From positions 124,001 through 188,000 of the forward strand of contig NZ_AFNU02000001.1 in NCBI RefSeq assembly GCF_000215935.2: 64,000 nt of DNA, read 5' to 3'. The notes under the pieces were generated by a model. The model had not been told where the DNA came from, did no database searches, and was given only the letters and a program-made list of their open reading frames with translations. This DNA comes from Haloplasma contractile SSD-17B. Lineage in GTDB: Bacteria; Bacillota_I; Bacilli_A; Haloplasmatales; Haloplasmataceae. The translations under genes and the position numbers were made by a program. This document shows positions 53,737 to 63,336 of the stretch, piece by piece. Every line of letters starts with the position of its first letter. Positions within the stretch are counted from its first letter, which is position 1.

Positions 53737-56700
53737 ATGTTAGATGTTACACTTTTTATCATAATTGGAATTAATATAATAATTGGGGCATGGACTGGAT
53801 ATATAACGAATGATGTAGCGATTAAGATGCTATTTAGGGAATATGGAATTGGAAAACTCAAGTTTGGTGGAATAATCGTTAAAACAAGAAAAGATTTGGA
53901 GAAAAATATTGCTGAACTTGTAGAAGATGAAATAATTAATCACAATACCCTTAAGGAGCAATTGCATAAACCTGAGGTAAAAGAAGCAGTCACTAAAGTC
54001 GTTACAGAATTTTTTAATGAGTCAATATATGAGCATACACAAAACTCAAAACTAGAGGATATACCTGGATTCAACCAAAGTGTCGAACATATTTTAACTT
54101 TTTTAGATGAATACTTACATAATAATTTATCGTATACGTTTATTAAATTAGGTGAATGTATTGAATTAAATGACCTTCTCTCTCGTGAACAGGTCTATAA
54201 TTTATCGCGTGTGTTGACGGAAGAGTTAATGAATATTCTAAAAAATGAGTCTGTTATTAAAGATGTAATTGTAGATTTATATAAAAATTATAATGATTTA
54301 TCAATTGACGATGTGTTAGGCAAACAATTAGTAGAGCGTTTCATCAACAATCTTAATGAGTTACTAAATACTATGTTTGATGAACTACGCTATAAGTATT
54401 CACGGGATATCTCCATGTTGATTAATAAAATCTATCGCGATATCGAAATGGACGATTTTATTGAGCAGTTTGAACAACACCTAGGAGAGAAAAAAATTAA
54501 TGAATTTATATCTGAAGAAGGATTACATAAGTTATATGACTTTTTAAACGAATACTTAAATGATGATTCTTCAAAAGATTCAATTGATGTATTTTGCGAA
54601 GGAATCTTTATTGCTTTAAAAAATGTAAAGAAACCAATTATTGAACTCTTTTCTGGAGACTTAAGAGTTGAAGTCGAAAAGTTTTTAGAGAATCAACTTC
54701 CTGGTATTATTGAAAAATTAATTGCTATTGTACAAGAAAATAGTCACGAAATAGAAGACTTAATCGAATCATCGATTGACCAAACCATTGAAAATCAGGG
54801 AGCAATTAAAAAGATTATTTTAAGTGCGATTCGAACATTCTTAATAGAAAACTTTACGAAACGCTATGACATTATCAATAAGATGGTAGAAATGTTGCAA
54901 AATGTGGATATAGATGATCTTTCTGATCAAATTTCACAGCAAGTTATTGATTTTCTACATGAAAAAAGTATCTCTGATATTATTAAAGAGTTAGAGGACA
55001 ATAATTTATTAAATTCAAACTTAATCTCAACTCAAGTCCATAGAAGTATCAAATTTCTAATGGAACGTTATTTATCATCAGATGTTGATCATAAAGAGTT
55101 CTTAAATAAACAAGTCAATAAACTGTTAGAACTCAATTTAAAAACATTCTTCAATCAAACAACTGTATCATTTGTCACTAAGCAAGTGTTAACGAATGAA
55201 ACGTTATTCGACTTAGTCAAAGGTAAACTTTCAGAGGCATTAATTGGACTTTCAACTTTACCTACTCACCATTTTATAAAAGAAGAAAAAATTCACTCTT
55301 ATGCATCTAAGGTGGAACAAGAACTGTCAAACTATCTAGTTTCTAACCGTGACAAAGTGTTAGTACTAATCTTTGAAAATTTAGAGTTATATGTTAATAA
55401 ACATGACTTATCATCACTCTTTAGCAAGCGTCAATTAGAGAATAATGAACTCAATTTAAAGAGTTATGCAATTATAGATATCATTGTAGGTTCTATTCGA
55501 ACCTTAATTGAGAACAATAAATCAATGGAAATCTATGACTTATATAACAAAGTTAATAGTTATGAACGGCTGAGTGAAGATGTAACTGGGGCGATCCTAG
55601 AATATTTAGATCGAAACTTAGAGAGTGTACTTCGTCACAACGTAGCAAAAGTTGTCGAACAAAATATTAGTGACTTAAGTAATAAAGAAGTACTAGAATT
55701 AATGGAAGAGTTTATGGGGAAACGATTAAAGCCCCTTACGATATTAGGAGCAATATTTGGTGGTTCAGTTGGTGCGTTACTAGGATATATTACTGCAAAA
55801 AATGGTGGAGATCTAAACTTCTTTGCTAGCATATTTACCTATTTGAAGAACGGATTTGTTTATGCTGCTTTAGGGTATTTAACAAATGTAATGGCAATTT
55901 TCTTTATATTTAGGCCATACAAACCAATCTTTGGCATTAAACAAACACAGGGGATCATTGCTAAACAAATACCGGTATTTGCAAAAGCAATGGGAAATGT
56001 AGTATCAAAAAATCTCTTAGCTGAAGAAACATTAAATCGTATTTTTTCATCAAATGAACAGAAAATTAAATCTGACTTTAGAGATAATATAAAGCGAGAT
56101 AATTATAAAGTAATTAGAAGTTATTTACTTGAAAACACGGATCACGCGCTCCATCAATCGAGTGAAATTACAGCGCAGTATTTAAAGAAAAATTCTAGAA
56201 AATTAGCAACGAACTTGGTGAATGAAGCACTTGATTTTGATCTTTCAAAAGTGGATGCTCATATTTTCATTGAGATCTTATCGAAATTAGTCGTCGACAA
56301 AGTATATAACTCTAAAGAACAGGTCATGGATTATATGTTAAAACAGTTTAAGTCGAGTGTTAGCATCAACGATTTATTCAGTGAGTTAAACATTACAGCA
56401 TTAGAACGACGTGTAGAAAACACAATAAGTAATGAATCTGAGAAGTGGATTAAAAAACTTTCAGATCAAGATGCTTTATCAAAATTCATCTATTCAAATA
56501 AAAATAAATTTGATAAAATTGTAAATAAACCGTTGAACGAAGTGTTACCTGACTCAGTCAAGGGTAAAATAGAATCATTCTTGTTAACTATTATAAAGAA
56601 TCATGTGTTTGCACCTAAAGGTCAAACGTCTATTTCGAACTATACAATTGAAAAATTATCCGAAATCTTTAATAACACAAGCAGTGTAGATGAACTATTC

Positions 56701-57924
56701 GGCGGGAAATTCTTTGAACTCGTTGATAAAAATATGAAACATATATTAGATCGAATTGAATATAACGTGATTCTGTGGCTTAAAAATAATAAACAGGAAA
56801 TTATTGATTTAGTTCGATTTAAGGTAAAGGAAAAGTTAGGCTTAATGCATCAGGTAGGCTATACTGCGGTTTCAGGTGACAGGTTAATAAGTGATATAGT
56901 AAATCAAATCATAAATGAAAAATTTCCTATATTTATTGAAGATAAGGTTAATAACCTCCACGAGGAATTTAATAAGTTTTTCGATGATTTAGGAAAACTT
57001 CAATTAAGAGATGCTGATATTGAATTGCGTAAAGATGAATTAAATGCATATATTAAGAGTGTGTTTGAAAGTGAAGAAATAAATGTTAAAACATCGCGGT
57101 TTATACATGTCATCTTAACTAATATGTTTGAGTTTGAGTCAAGTAAATTTTTTGACATGTTCGACATTCATTCAGTTCATGATCTTTTAATTAAGTACGA
57201 TGACTCTTTCAGAATGGTAAATAAGGGTATCTATGAGAGTCTATCTCATAACAGAGAAAAAATCGTATACGAATTAAATATTATGGTTAACAAATTACTT
57301 ACACATGAAGTACTATCTAGTAAAATTCGAAATCTTACACTTGGTTTAAACAAACAAGAAGTTGAACCGTTCATTAATCATCTATTTGAAATGCTAAATA
57401 CGAATAACTTCTTGTACAACGAAACATATAACATCATGGAGCATATCACAACACATTTTGCTAAGCTTAATTTAAGTGATATCTTTGAGGGAAAATACTT
57501 GAAACAAGATTTGAAAAAGTTACTTCAAAAATTAGGTACCGATCAACAATTCTATCAGGCCATATATGATGTTGGGTATAATTTATACAGTCTATTAACG
57601 GATCAATTTGATGATATTGTTGATGCTCGGTTAAAAGAACGCGTACTAAATGATGTAACTGATAGTACATTTGATGTTGTTAGCCGAAATATGAGTTATC
57701 TCTTAACAACTATTGATCTTAAAGAAGTAACAATTCGAGAAATAGAAAGTATGGACCCGAAAGAAATCAAAAATTTATTTGATAGTTTTGCAAGTAAATA
57801 CTTTAGAAAACTTGAAGCATATGGATTTTTTGGCGGTTTATTTGCAGTTCCTTATGTAACAGGATTATCGTTTATTGTTTATTTAATTGCAAACGCACGA
57901 GCAAAAACAGTGGAAAATAACTAG
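53737..57924 (+). CDS. Giant DUF445 family membrane protein (duplicated unit)
   Basis: The 1395-residue protein is about three times the usual DUF445/YheB length. The N terminus has the family signature, a membrane segment then GYITNDVAIKMLFREYGIG. A second copy occurs at about 668-740: hydrophobic AIFGGSVGALLGYIT, then GYLTNVMAIFFIFRPYKPIFG. A last membrane segment closes the protein (GFFGGLFAVPYVTGLSFIVY). The long stretches between are helical, amphipathic and repetitive in style (FINNLNELLNTMFDEL). YheB-type proteins are membrane proteins of unclear function in Bacillus, some spore-linked. GGGGGG precedes ATG 53737. No frameshift is present. Confidence 0.85.
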   Translation: MLDVTLFIIIGINIIIGAWTGYITNDVAIKMLFREYGIGKLKFGGIIVKTRKDLEKNIAELVEDEIINHNTLKEQLHKPEVKEAVTKVVTEFFNESIYEHTQNSKLEDIPGFNQSVEHILTFLDEYLHNNLSYTFIKLGECIELNDLLSREQVYNLSRVLTEELMNILKNESVIKDVIVDLYKNYNDLSIDDVLGKQLVERFINNLNELLNTMFDELRYKYSRDISMLINKIYRDIEMDDFIEQFEQHLGEKKINEFISEEGLHKLYDFLNEYLNDDSSKDSIDVFCEGIFIALKNVKKPIIELFSGDLRVEVEKFLENQLPGIIEKLIAIVQENSHEIEDLIESSIDQTIENQGAIKKIILSAIRTFLIENFTKRYDIINKMVEMLQNVDIDDLSDQISQQVIDFLHEKSISDIIKELEDNNLLNSNLISTQVHRSIKFLMERYLSSDVDHKEFLNKQVNKLLELNLKTFFNQTTVSFVTKQVLTNETLFDLVKGKLSEALIGLSTLPTHHFIKEEKIHSYASKVEQELSNYLVSNRDKVLVLIFENLELYVNKHDLSSLFSKRQLENNELNLKSYAIIDIIVGSIRTLIENNKSMEIYDLYNKVNSYERLSEDVTGAILEYLDRNLESVLRHNVAKVVEQNISDLSNKEVLELMEEFMGKRLKPLTILGAIFGGSVGALLGYITAKNGGDLNFFASIFTYLKNGFVYAALGYLTNVMAIFFIFRPYKPIFGIKQTQGIIAKQIPVFAKAMGNVVSKNLLAEETLNRIFSSNEQKIKSDFRDNIKRDNYKVIRSYLLENTDHALHQSSEITAQYLKKNSRKLATNLVNEALDFDLSKVDAHIFIEILSKLVVDKVYNSKEQVMDYMLKQFKSSVSINDLFSELNITALERRVENTISNESEKWIKKLSDQDALSKFIYSNKNKFDKIVNKPLNEVLPDSVKGKIESFLLTIIKNHVFAPKGQTSISNYTIEKLSEIFNNTSSVDELFGGKFFELVDKNMKHILDRIEYNVILWLKNNKQEIIDLVRFKVKEKLGLMHQVGYTAVSGDRLISDIVNQIINEKFPIFIEDKVNNLHEEFNKFFDDLGKLQLRDADIELRKDELNAYIKSVFESEEINVKTSRFIHVILTNMFEFESSKFFDMFDIHSVHDLLIKYDDSFRMVNKGIYESLSHNREKIVYELNIMVNKLLTHEVLSSKIRNLTLGLNKQEVEPFINHLFEMLNTNNFLYNETYNIMEHITTHFAKLNLSDIFEGKYLKQDLKKLLQKLGTDQQFYQAIYDVGYNLYSLLTDQFDDIVDARLKERVLNDVTDSTFDVVSRNMSYLLTTIDLKEVTIREIESMDPKEIKNLFDSFASKYFRKLEAYGFFGGLFAVPYVTGLSFIVYLIANARAKTVENN

Positions 57925-57977
57925 TTATAGGTTATACTATTATCATAGCAATACAAACTATAGAAGAGGTGAATAAT

Positions 57978-58709
57978 ATGAAGAATCTTCGTTTTAATGA
58001 TTATGGATGGGTCGTAAAAGGGTTTACGTCAATTGTGTTACTGGCATCTTTTATCTATATGTTATACATTCAATACACAAATGAGGCAGTTGCTGAATCC
58101 GTTTTAACGCCAATAATAGGAATCACAATCTTGTTATTTACTGTTGTAAGGATCTTTCCTGTATTACGATCTCGTAGTGAGAAAGATTATCTACTAATTA
58201 TGTATAGCGAAATTTTAATTTCAATAGTGATTGGTGCACTATTTATTGCACTACCTGAATTTGCTTATAATAATTTTAGTATTTTATTAGGTATAATTCT
58301 ATATATTCGTGGATGTGTATTTTTCTTTACAACAACCAAACGTTATGAACTTTCAGATGCGCTTTCTTTTGTGATTAATATCTTATTTATTTCGTTTGGT
58401 TTTGCTTTTGTCTTTGCTTGGAATGATTTCACACCAGATTCATTGATGTATGTATTAATTGCTTTAGCTCTTATCTTTTCTGTCTATTATGGATATGGGA
58501 CTTATACGGGCTTTAATAACACACATCTTAATCGTCAGAATCGTCTGAAAATGGATGATGTATTAAAGAAAAAAGAAAAAGAAGACGACAAAGTCATTCA
58601 AGACCCTAAGCATATTGAAGAAAAACGTAATCCTAAGATTATTGATGAACCAAAGTCAGATATTAGACCCACAATTGAAGACGAACGTGACTCTGATGTA
58701 GTTAGCTAA
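57978..58709 (+). CDS. Six-TM membrane protein with acidic tail (DUF308/HdeD-like topology)
   Basis: The 243-residue protein has about six membrane segments in residues 10-175, with short loops. The pattern ILLGIILYIRGCVFFF is like DUF308 proteins; I offer this as resemblance only. A 60-residue charged cytosolic tail follows (DDVLKKKEKEDDKVIQDPKH). It starts 53 bases after the giant DUF445 gene with no terminator between, so they may be co-transcribed. AGAGGTGA fixes ATG 57978 over GTG 57969. Confidence 0.7.
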   Translation: MKNLRFNDYGWVVKGFTSIVLLASFIYMLYIQYTNEAVAESVLTPIIGITILLFTVVRIFPVLRSRSEKDYLLIMYSEILISIVIGALFIALPEFAYNNFSILLGIILYIRGCVFFFTTTKRYELSDALSFVINILFISFGFAFVFAWNDFTPDSLMYVLIALALIFSVYYGYGTYTGFNNTHLNRQNRLKMDDVLKKKEKEDDKVIQDPKHIEEKRNPKIIDEPKSDIRPTIEDERDSDVVS

Positions 58710-58722
58710 CGGATGATTGTTT

Positions 58723-58774
58723 GAGCGATTAATGTATGAATTTCTATTATAATACATTAATCGTTCTTTTTTTT
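58723..58774 (+). terminator. Intrinsic terminator after the DUF445 operon
   Basis: A 14-bp stem (GAGCGATTAATGTA with TACATTAATCGTTC, one G-T pair), a 16-nt loop and eight T. Confidence 0.85.
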
Positions 58775-58827
58775 GAGATAATAATTAGGTAAAGAATTAA
58801 AATTATTGATTTATACTGTCATATTGT

Positions 58828-58856
58828 TTGAAATATTATATCTAAAACGGTATAAT
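58828..58856 (+). promoter_or_regulatory. Promoter of the M42 aminopeptidase gene
   Basis: TTGAAA (58828-58833), a 17-base spacer and TATAAT (58851-58856), 29 bases before the start codon. Confidence 0.85.
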
Positions 58857-58884
58857 TACTATAAATTACTAAGGAGGGAATTAT

Positions 58885-59967
58885 ATGGCAAATTACGATG
58901 AGACATTAACAATGCTTAAAGAATTAACAGATGCTAATGCAGTACCAGGAAATGAACGACAAGCTAAAGAAGTAATGAAAAAGTATATATCTCCACTTGC
59001 TGATGAAGTGACATATGATCACTTAGGTTCAATTATCGCTAAAAAAGTTGGAGATGAAAATGGTCCAAAAATCATGATTGCTGGTCATTTAGATGAAGTT
59101 GGATTTATGGTTACAAAGATTACTGATAAAGGATTCATTAAATTCCAAACATTAGGTGGTTGGTGGTCACAAGTAATGCTAGCACAACAAGTGACAATCA
59201 CGACACGTAAAGGTGAGGAAATTCATGGTGTAATTGGTTCTAAGCCACCTCATATTTTATCAGCAGAGGAACGAAAGAAACCAGTAGATATTAAGAACAT
59301 GTTTATTGATATCGGAATAGATTCTAAAGAAGAAGTTGAAAAAATTGGGATTCGACCAGGTGATATGATCACACCATATATAGAGTTTAGAACAATGGCC
59401 AATGATAAGTACTTATTGGCAAAAGCTTGGGACAATCGAATTGGATGCGCGATTGCAATTGATGTCCTTAACAAACTGAAAGATGAGAACCATCCTAATG
59501 TAGTGTTCGGTGTTGGTACAGTACAAGAAGAGGTTGGTTTACGTGGAGCAAAAACATCTGCAGCCAAGATTAATCCTGATATAGGGATTGGTTTAGATGT
59601 AGGAATTGCTGGAGATATGCCAGGTGTAAGTGATATCGATAGCGAATTCGGTAAAGGTCCACAAATTATGTTATATGACCGTACAATGGTTGGACATAAG
59701 GGATTACGTGATTTAGTCTTTGATATCTGTGAGGAGCATGACTTACCTTATCAAGTAGAAGCATTACAGGGTGGAGGACTTGATACAGGTGCAATTCATC
59801 TAAATCAGGCAGGAGCGCCTTCTATTGGTATTACAATTCCGTCACGTTATATACACTCACATACATCCATGATCCATAGAGATGATTATGAAAATGCAGT
59901 TAAAATAATTGTTGAAGTAATTAAGCAATTAGATCGTGAGACTGTTGATCGTTTAACTTTTGAATAA
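58885..59967 (+). CDS. M42 family metallo-aminopeptidase
   Basis: The 360-residue cytosolic co-catalytic zinc peptidase forms large tetrahedral assemblies in known members. Metal and catalytic residues are visible: His-x-Asp in [11 protein letters not shown], Asp in [12 protein letters not shown], Glu-Glu in [10 protein letters not shown], Asp in GIGLDVG, and the late His in [18 protein letters not shown]. It resembles the YsdC/FrvX and glutamyl aminopeptidase group. AAGGAGGGAA precedes ATG 58885. Single-gene unit. Confidence 0.94.
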   Translation: MANYDETLTMLKELTDANAVPGNERQAKEVMKKYISPLADEVTYDHLGSIIAKKVGDENGPKIMIAGHLDEVGFMVTKITDKGFIKFQTLGGWWSQVMLAQQVTITTRKGEEIHGVIGSKPPHILSAEERKKPVDIKNMFIDIGIDSKEEVEKIGIRPGDMITPYIEFRTMANDKYLLAKAWDNRIGCAIAIDVLNKLKDENHPNVVFGVGTVQEEVGLRGAKTSAAKINPDIGIGLDVGIAGDMPGVSDIDSEFGKGPQIMLYDRTMVGHKGLRDLVFDICEEHDLPYQVEALQGGGLDTGAIHLNQAGAPSIGITIPSRYIHSHTSMIHRDDYENAVKIIVEVIKQLDRETVDRLTFE

Positions 59968-59985
59968 GTAAATAATGATAGAAAT

Positions 59986-60022
59986 AAAACGTCCTTAAAT
60001 ATAACACTTTAAGGACGTTTTT
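59986..60022 (+). terminator. Intrinsic terminator after the aminopeptidase
   Basis: AAAACGTCCTTAAA pairs with TTTAAGGACGTTTT around an 8-nt loop, followed by T. Confidence 0.88.
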
Positions 60023-60062
60023 ATATGTGATAAAATAGTAAAATAAAGCAAAAGAATTAATA

Positions 60063-60245
60063 ATGAAGATAGGTCTAATAGTAACGATGGATATTATAAA
60101 TTATAAACATATAGTACGTGAGACTGTACGTGCTATTCTAAGTAACCTTTTAAACATAACACCAGCTAGGCAATATGAGAAAGATAAGCGGATAGAATTA
60201 TTACAGGCCACCCTGACCTTTAAATCAAGTATAAATGGATATTAA
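60063..60245 (+). CDS. Doubtful small ORF
   Basis: A 60-codon frame gives a basic, helix-forming product (HIVRETVRAILSNLLN). It lies alone between two terminators. No ribosome site stands before ATG 60063 or the internal ATG 60087. I keep it only because the amino-acid pattern looks protein-like. Confidence 0.25.
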   Translation: MKIGLIVTMDIINYKHIVRETVRAILSNLLNITPARQYEKDKRIELLQATLTFKSSINGY

Positions 60246-60274
60246 TCGTAAATATAAATGATACCAATGATAGA

Positions 60275-60302
60275 AAATAAAAAAGCTCCTAAAAGGAGCT
60301 TT
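60275..60302 (-). terminator. Intrinsic terminator of sspI
   Basis: On the minus strand AAAGCTCCT and AGGAGCTTT form a 9-bp stem with a 3-nt loop, followed by TTTTATTTTC. Confidence 0.85.
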
Positions 60303-60320
60303 CTAAGTTAAATGATCGTA

Positions 60321-60533
60321 TTATGATGTTTTTAAATTATTAACGATTTTATTTATTAACTCTTCTTTTTCGTCTTTAGATCCACCATTGTACATCACTT
60401 CAAACAGTACACCTAGACCAGGTAATGTCTTTTCTTCACGGGTACTAATTGCATCTTCAACAGTTTCTCTAACTTCGTCATAATTAGCATTATTTAAATT
60501 AGCTAAGACTGCCTTTCTAATATCGATATTCAT
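60321..60533 (-). CDS. sspI: Small acid-soluble spore protein SspI
   Basis: The 70-residue protein matches SspI along its length: NIDIRKAVLANLNNAN, then EDAISTREEKTLPGLGVLFE, then MYNGGSKDEKEELINKI. In Bacillus it is a minor spore protein made in the forespore under sigma-G. AGGAGGTTGAT precedes ATG 60533. It is monocistronic with its own terminator. Its presence implies that the host or a near ancestor forms spores. Confidence 0.93.
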   Translation of the reverse strand: MNIDIRKAVLANLNNANYDEVRETVEDAISTREEKTLPGLGVLFEVMYNGGSKDEKEELINKIVNNLKTS

Positions 60534-60635
60534 AATATCAACCTCCTAACATTATTTTCTCATTTTTCTATTTTAAATATACATACAAAACCTTATTTTT
60601 CTGAATATGAATATAAAATGATACAGGTGATGAAA

Positions 60636-61387
60636 TTGAAATTTTTAAAACATGTAAAAAAACAAAAAAAGAAACGACCAAAAGAAACAGTGACTAAACA
60701 TGTAGTTATACTAAATCATCATGAATACACATTCACTTTAATTCGAAAGGATATAAAACATACCTATATTAAAATAAAGCCAACTGGACTTTTTGTTACG
60801 ACGAACGCCCACACAACGATCAAACAAATTCATTCATTATTAGAGAAATATAAGGAAAATATCATAAAAAATTAAAAAATTTTGAATATAATCGAGCAAA
60901 CTTACACCAATTAAATTCTAATGAAATCTATTATTTAGGTGAAAGATATAAGATGGAGAAAGGAAAATTAAATCAGATAGAGATACTGATTCAAGATCAT
61001 ATAATAACCTTTAATCAAGATCAAGCGATCGATCATAAAACGATTGATCAGTTTTTAAGGTCTCAGGCTCTTAAGGTGTTTAATGAGCGTCTATGTGTCA
61101 TGTATAAATATTTTATACCTTATAATGTAAAGAAGCCAACATTAAAGATTCGAAAAATGAAGAGTAGATATGGAACCTGTTATTATAATGATCAAAAAAT
61201 CATTTTGAATTTAAGTTTAATTCAATGTAAAATCTCTCATATTGATTATGTAATTGCCCATGAATTATGTCATTTTCTTTATCCTGATCATGGTAAAGGG
61301 TTTAAAGCCCTTTTATCAGCTGTTGTGCCAGACTGGCGTGATAAAAAAATTGAATTAAACAAGCTTTTTGGTAGGCTACCATCCTAA
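60636..61387 (+). pseudogene. YgjP-like (DUF45/M48) metallopeptidase, frameshifted
   Basis: The first frame carries the family N terminus (YTFTLIRKDIKHTYIKIKPT, then HSLLEKYKENIIK) and stops at TAA 60873. The other frame is open across the junction (LKNFEYNRANLHQLN, YYLGERYKMEKG) and carries the zinc-binding core VIAHELCHFLYPDHGKGF and PDWRDKK. A run of six A (60866-60871) marks the break; seven would give one continuous protein of about 250 residues. The start is uncertain: TTG 60636 behind AGGTGA is best, with ATG 60618 upstream. Members are WSS1/SprT-like peptidases. Whether the gene is really broken depends on that A count. Confidence 0.85.
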
Positions 61388-61625
61388 ATTATCATAAAAA
61401 AGGCATTTATAATAAGGGTAATAAGACCTAGGTCATATGATAGTATTGTCTTATGATTTTCTAACATTCTAAAAACACAGGAGAGTTGTCGAACCTTAAT
61501 ACAATTTAGCCATCCAAGTATAATCAATTAAGAAAAATTGCTTAAATAAGGGCGTTTGTTATTAAGGAAACGACACATAAGACATAGTATAATATTGACT
61601 TAGAGTGTTTGGGAGGTGACTTTAT

Positions 61626-61916
61626 ATGAGATTCGGACCAGGATATAGTCCTAGACCAAGACCAAGACCGAGAAGAGGATATGAATGTGGTTGTAAAAAA
61701 GAGCAACCATGGTGTTGTCCACCTGCACCTGTGTGCTTAAAGCCTAAGTGTAATGTAATTCATCGTTGTATGACTCGTGATGTACCACATGTTCAAGAAT
61801 GTCATACTCATATCGTTAATCATCAAGTAAATCGCCATCATGTAATTCCAAGATATACATGTTCAGAAGAGACAGTTTGTCATGATGAATTCTGTGACAT
61901 GAATTGTAAATGCTAA
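61626..61916 (+). CDS. CotD-like Cys/His-rich spore coat protein
   Basis: The 96-residue protein has an Arg-Pro repeat start (PRPRPRPRRGYECGC), 12 further Cys and about 10 His, including HVQECHTHIVNHQVNRHHVI. The His-rich middle and length resemble the CotD family of inner coat proteins, though the Cys clusters are unusual for it. GGGAGGTGA precedes ATG 61626. The region 61388-61625 upstream holds a TATAAT (61588-61593) inside CATAGTATA, which also looks like a sigma-K -10, but no matching -35 is seen. Confidence 0.75.
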   Translation: MRFGPGYSPRPRPRPRRGYECGCKKEQPWCCPPAPVCLKPKCNVIHRCMTRDVPHVQECHTHIVNHQVNRHHVIPRYTCSEETVCHDEFCDMNCKC

Positions 61917-61924
61917 AATGTGTA

Positions 61925-61953
61925 TTGATTTTTACAATTAGTTACAGTATAAT
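61925..61953 (+). promoter_or_regulatory. Promoter of pheS-pheT
   Basis: TTGATT (61925-61930), a 17-base spacer and TATAAT (61948-61953), just before the T-box leader. Confidence 0.8.
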
Positions 61954-61974
61954 AATAGTAAATATACAAAACAC

Positions 61975-62187
61975 GTTAGAAAAAGGAAAAGTAATTAGCC
62001 CCTGGTTATTTAGGGAGAGCACACCCTGACTGCAAGTGTGCTTATAACCAAGACTAGTGAATTCACCTTTTGAGTGATGTTAATAGCATCCGGTTTAGAC
62101 CGTTATTTCAATTAAGTGGTGATTTTAAATCACAAATAGGGTGGTACCGCGTACTGAGCGTCCTTATATTTATTAAGGACGCTTTTT
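61975..62187 (+). promoter_or_regulatory. T-box riboswitch, Phe specifier
   Basis: The conserved T-box TAGGGTGGTACCGCG is at 62137-62151. Stem I contains GGTTAT/ATAACC and GAGCACAC/GTGTGC. The specifier is most likely TTC (Phe) at 62062-62064, followed by A as usual. A terminator GCGTCCTTA/TAAGGACGC with TTTTT (62158-62187) lies before pheS. Uncharged tRNA-Phe should promote read-through. Confidence 0.95.
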
Positions 62188-62289
62188 ATTTTGCCCTTTT
62201 TTACAAAAACCTAAAATAGTATAAACAATTCAGTCCATTCTACACACGCTATAATAGACTGATAAAATTAAAAGAAAAGGTGATAAACA

Positions 62290-63324
62290 ATGCTAAAGGA
62301 ACTACAAGAACTCGGGTCACAAGCCATAAAAAAGATTGAAGAGACAAAAGATCTAAAAACCTTAAACGACCTACGCGTGAAATATCTCGGTAAAAAAGGA
62401 CCGATACAAGAAGTTATGAAAGGGATGAAGGACCTTTCTAAAGAAGAACGTCCAAAAGTTGGACAAGTTTCAAATAAAGTAAAACAAGATATCAGTAATA
62501 CAATCGAAGCAAAACGAGAAGCGTTAGAACGTGAAGAGATAAACAAGAAATTAAGAGAAGAAATGATTGATGTAACACTGCCATCTAAAAAACCAGCGAT
62601 GGGAATTAGACACCCATTAACTCAAGTTATAGAAGAAATAGAAGACTTATTCATAGGTATGGGTTATAGCATTGCTGAAGGACCTGAGATTGAAGAAGAT
62701 CACTACAACTTTGAGATGTTAAATTTACCTAAAAATCATCCTGCAAGGGACATGCAAGACTCATTTTACATTACAGACGAAACGTTGCTACGGACACATA
62801 CTTCACCGGTACAAGCACGTACGATGTTAGAAGCAAATGGTAAAGGTCCAATCAAGGTTATTTGTCCTGGAAAAGTATATAGAAGAGACACTGACGATGC
62901 CACTCATTCACATCAATTTATGCAAATAGAAGGTTTAGTAATAGATGAAAAAACAACAATGGCCGACTTAAAGGGAACATTAGACATTATTGCGAAAAAA
63001 ATGTTTGGTGAAAACCGTGAAATACGTTTAAGACCATCTTTCTTCCCATTTACTGAACCAAGTGTGGAAGTTGACGTATCATGCGCAAAATGCGACGGTG
63101 ATGGATGTTCTATGTGTAAGGGCACAGGATGGATTGAAATATTAGGTGCTGGTATGGTACATCCAAATGTATTAAAAATGGCCGGCTTCGATCCAGAGAA
63201 ATATCAAGGGTTTGCATTTGGTATTGGACCAGAACGAATTGCGATTTTGAAATATGGAATCGATGATATACGTCATTTCTATACAAACGATGAGCGCTTT
63301 ATAAAACAATTTAACACTAAATAG
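62290..63324 (+). CDS. pheS: Phenylalanyl-tRNA synthetase alpha subunit
   Basis: The 344-residue catalytic subunit has the N-terminal coiled coil (residues 1-90). Class II motifs follow in [35 protein letters not shown] and [12 protein letters not shown], and [18 protein letters not shown] is motif 3. A zinc-like Cys cluster is present ([17 protein letters not shown]). AAAAGGTGAT precedes ATG 62290. It is co-transcribed with pheT under the Phe T-box. Confidence 0.97.
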   Translation: MLKELQELGSQAIKKIEETKDLKTLNDLRVKYLGKKGPIQEVMKGMKDLSKEERPKVGQVSNKVKQDISNTIEAKREALEREEINKKLREEMIDVTLPSKKPAMGIRHPLTQVIEEIEDLFIGMGYSIAEGPEIEEDHYNFEMLNLPKNHPARDMQDSFYITDETLLRTHTSPVQARTMLEANGKGPIKVICPGKVYRRDTDDATHSHQFMQIEGLVIDEKTTMADLKGTLDIIAKKMFGENREIRLRPSFFPFTEPSVEVDVSCAKCDGDGCSMCKGTGWIEILGAGMVHPNVLKMAGFDPEKYQGFAFGIGPERIAILKYGIDDIRHFYTNDERFIKQFNTK

Positions 63325-63336
63325 GAGGAATGAATA

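Noticed and set aside
61583-61591. CATAGTATA as a sigma-K -10 for the CotD-like gene
   Set aside because: It fits the -10 consensus but no AC element lies at the required distance, and the same bases contain an ordinary TATAAT.
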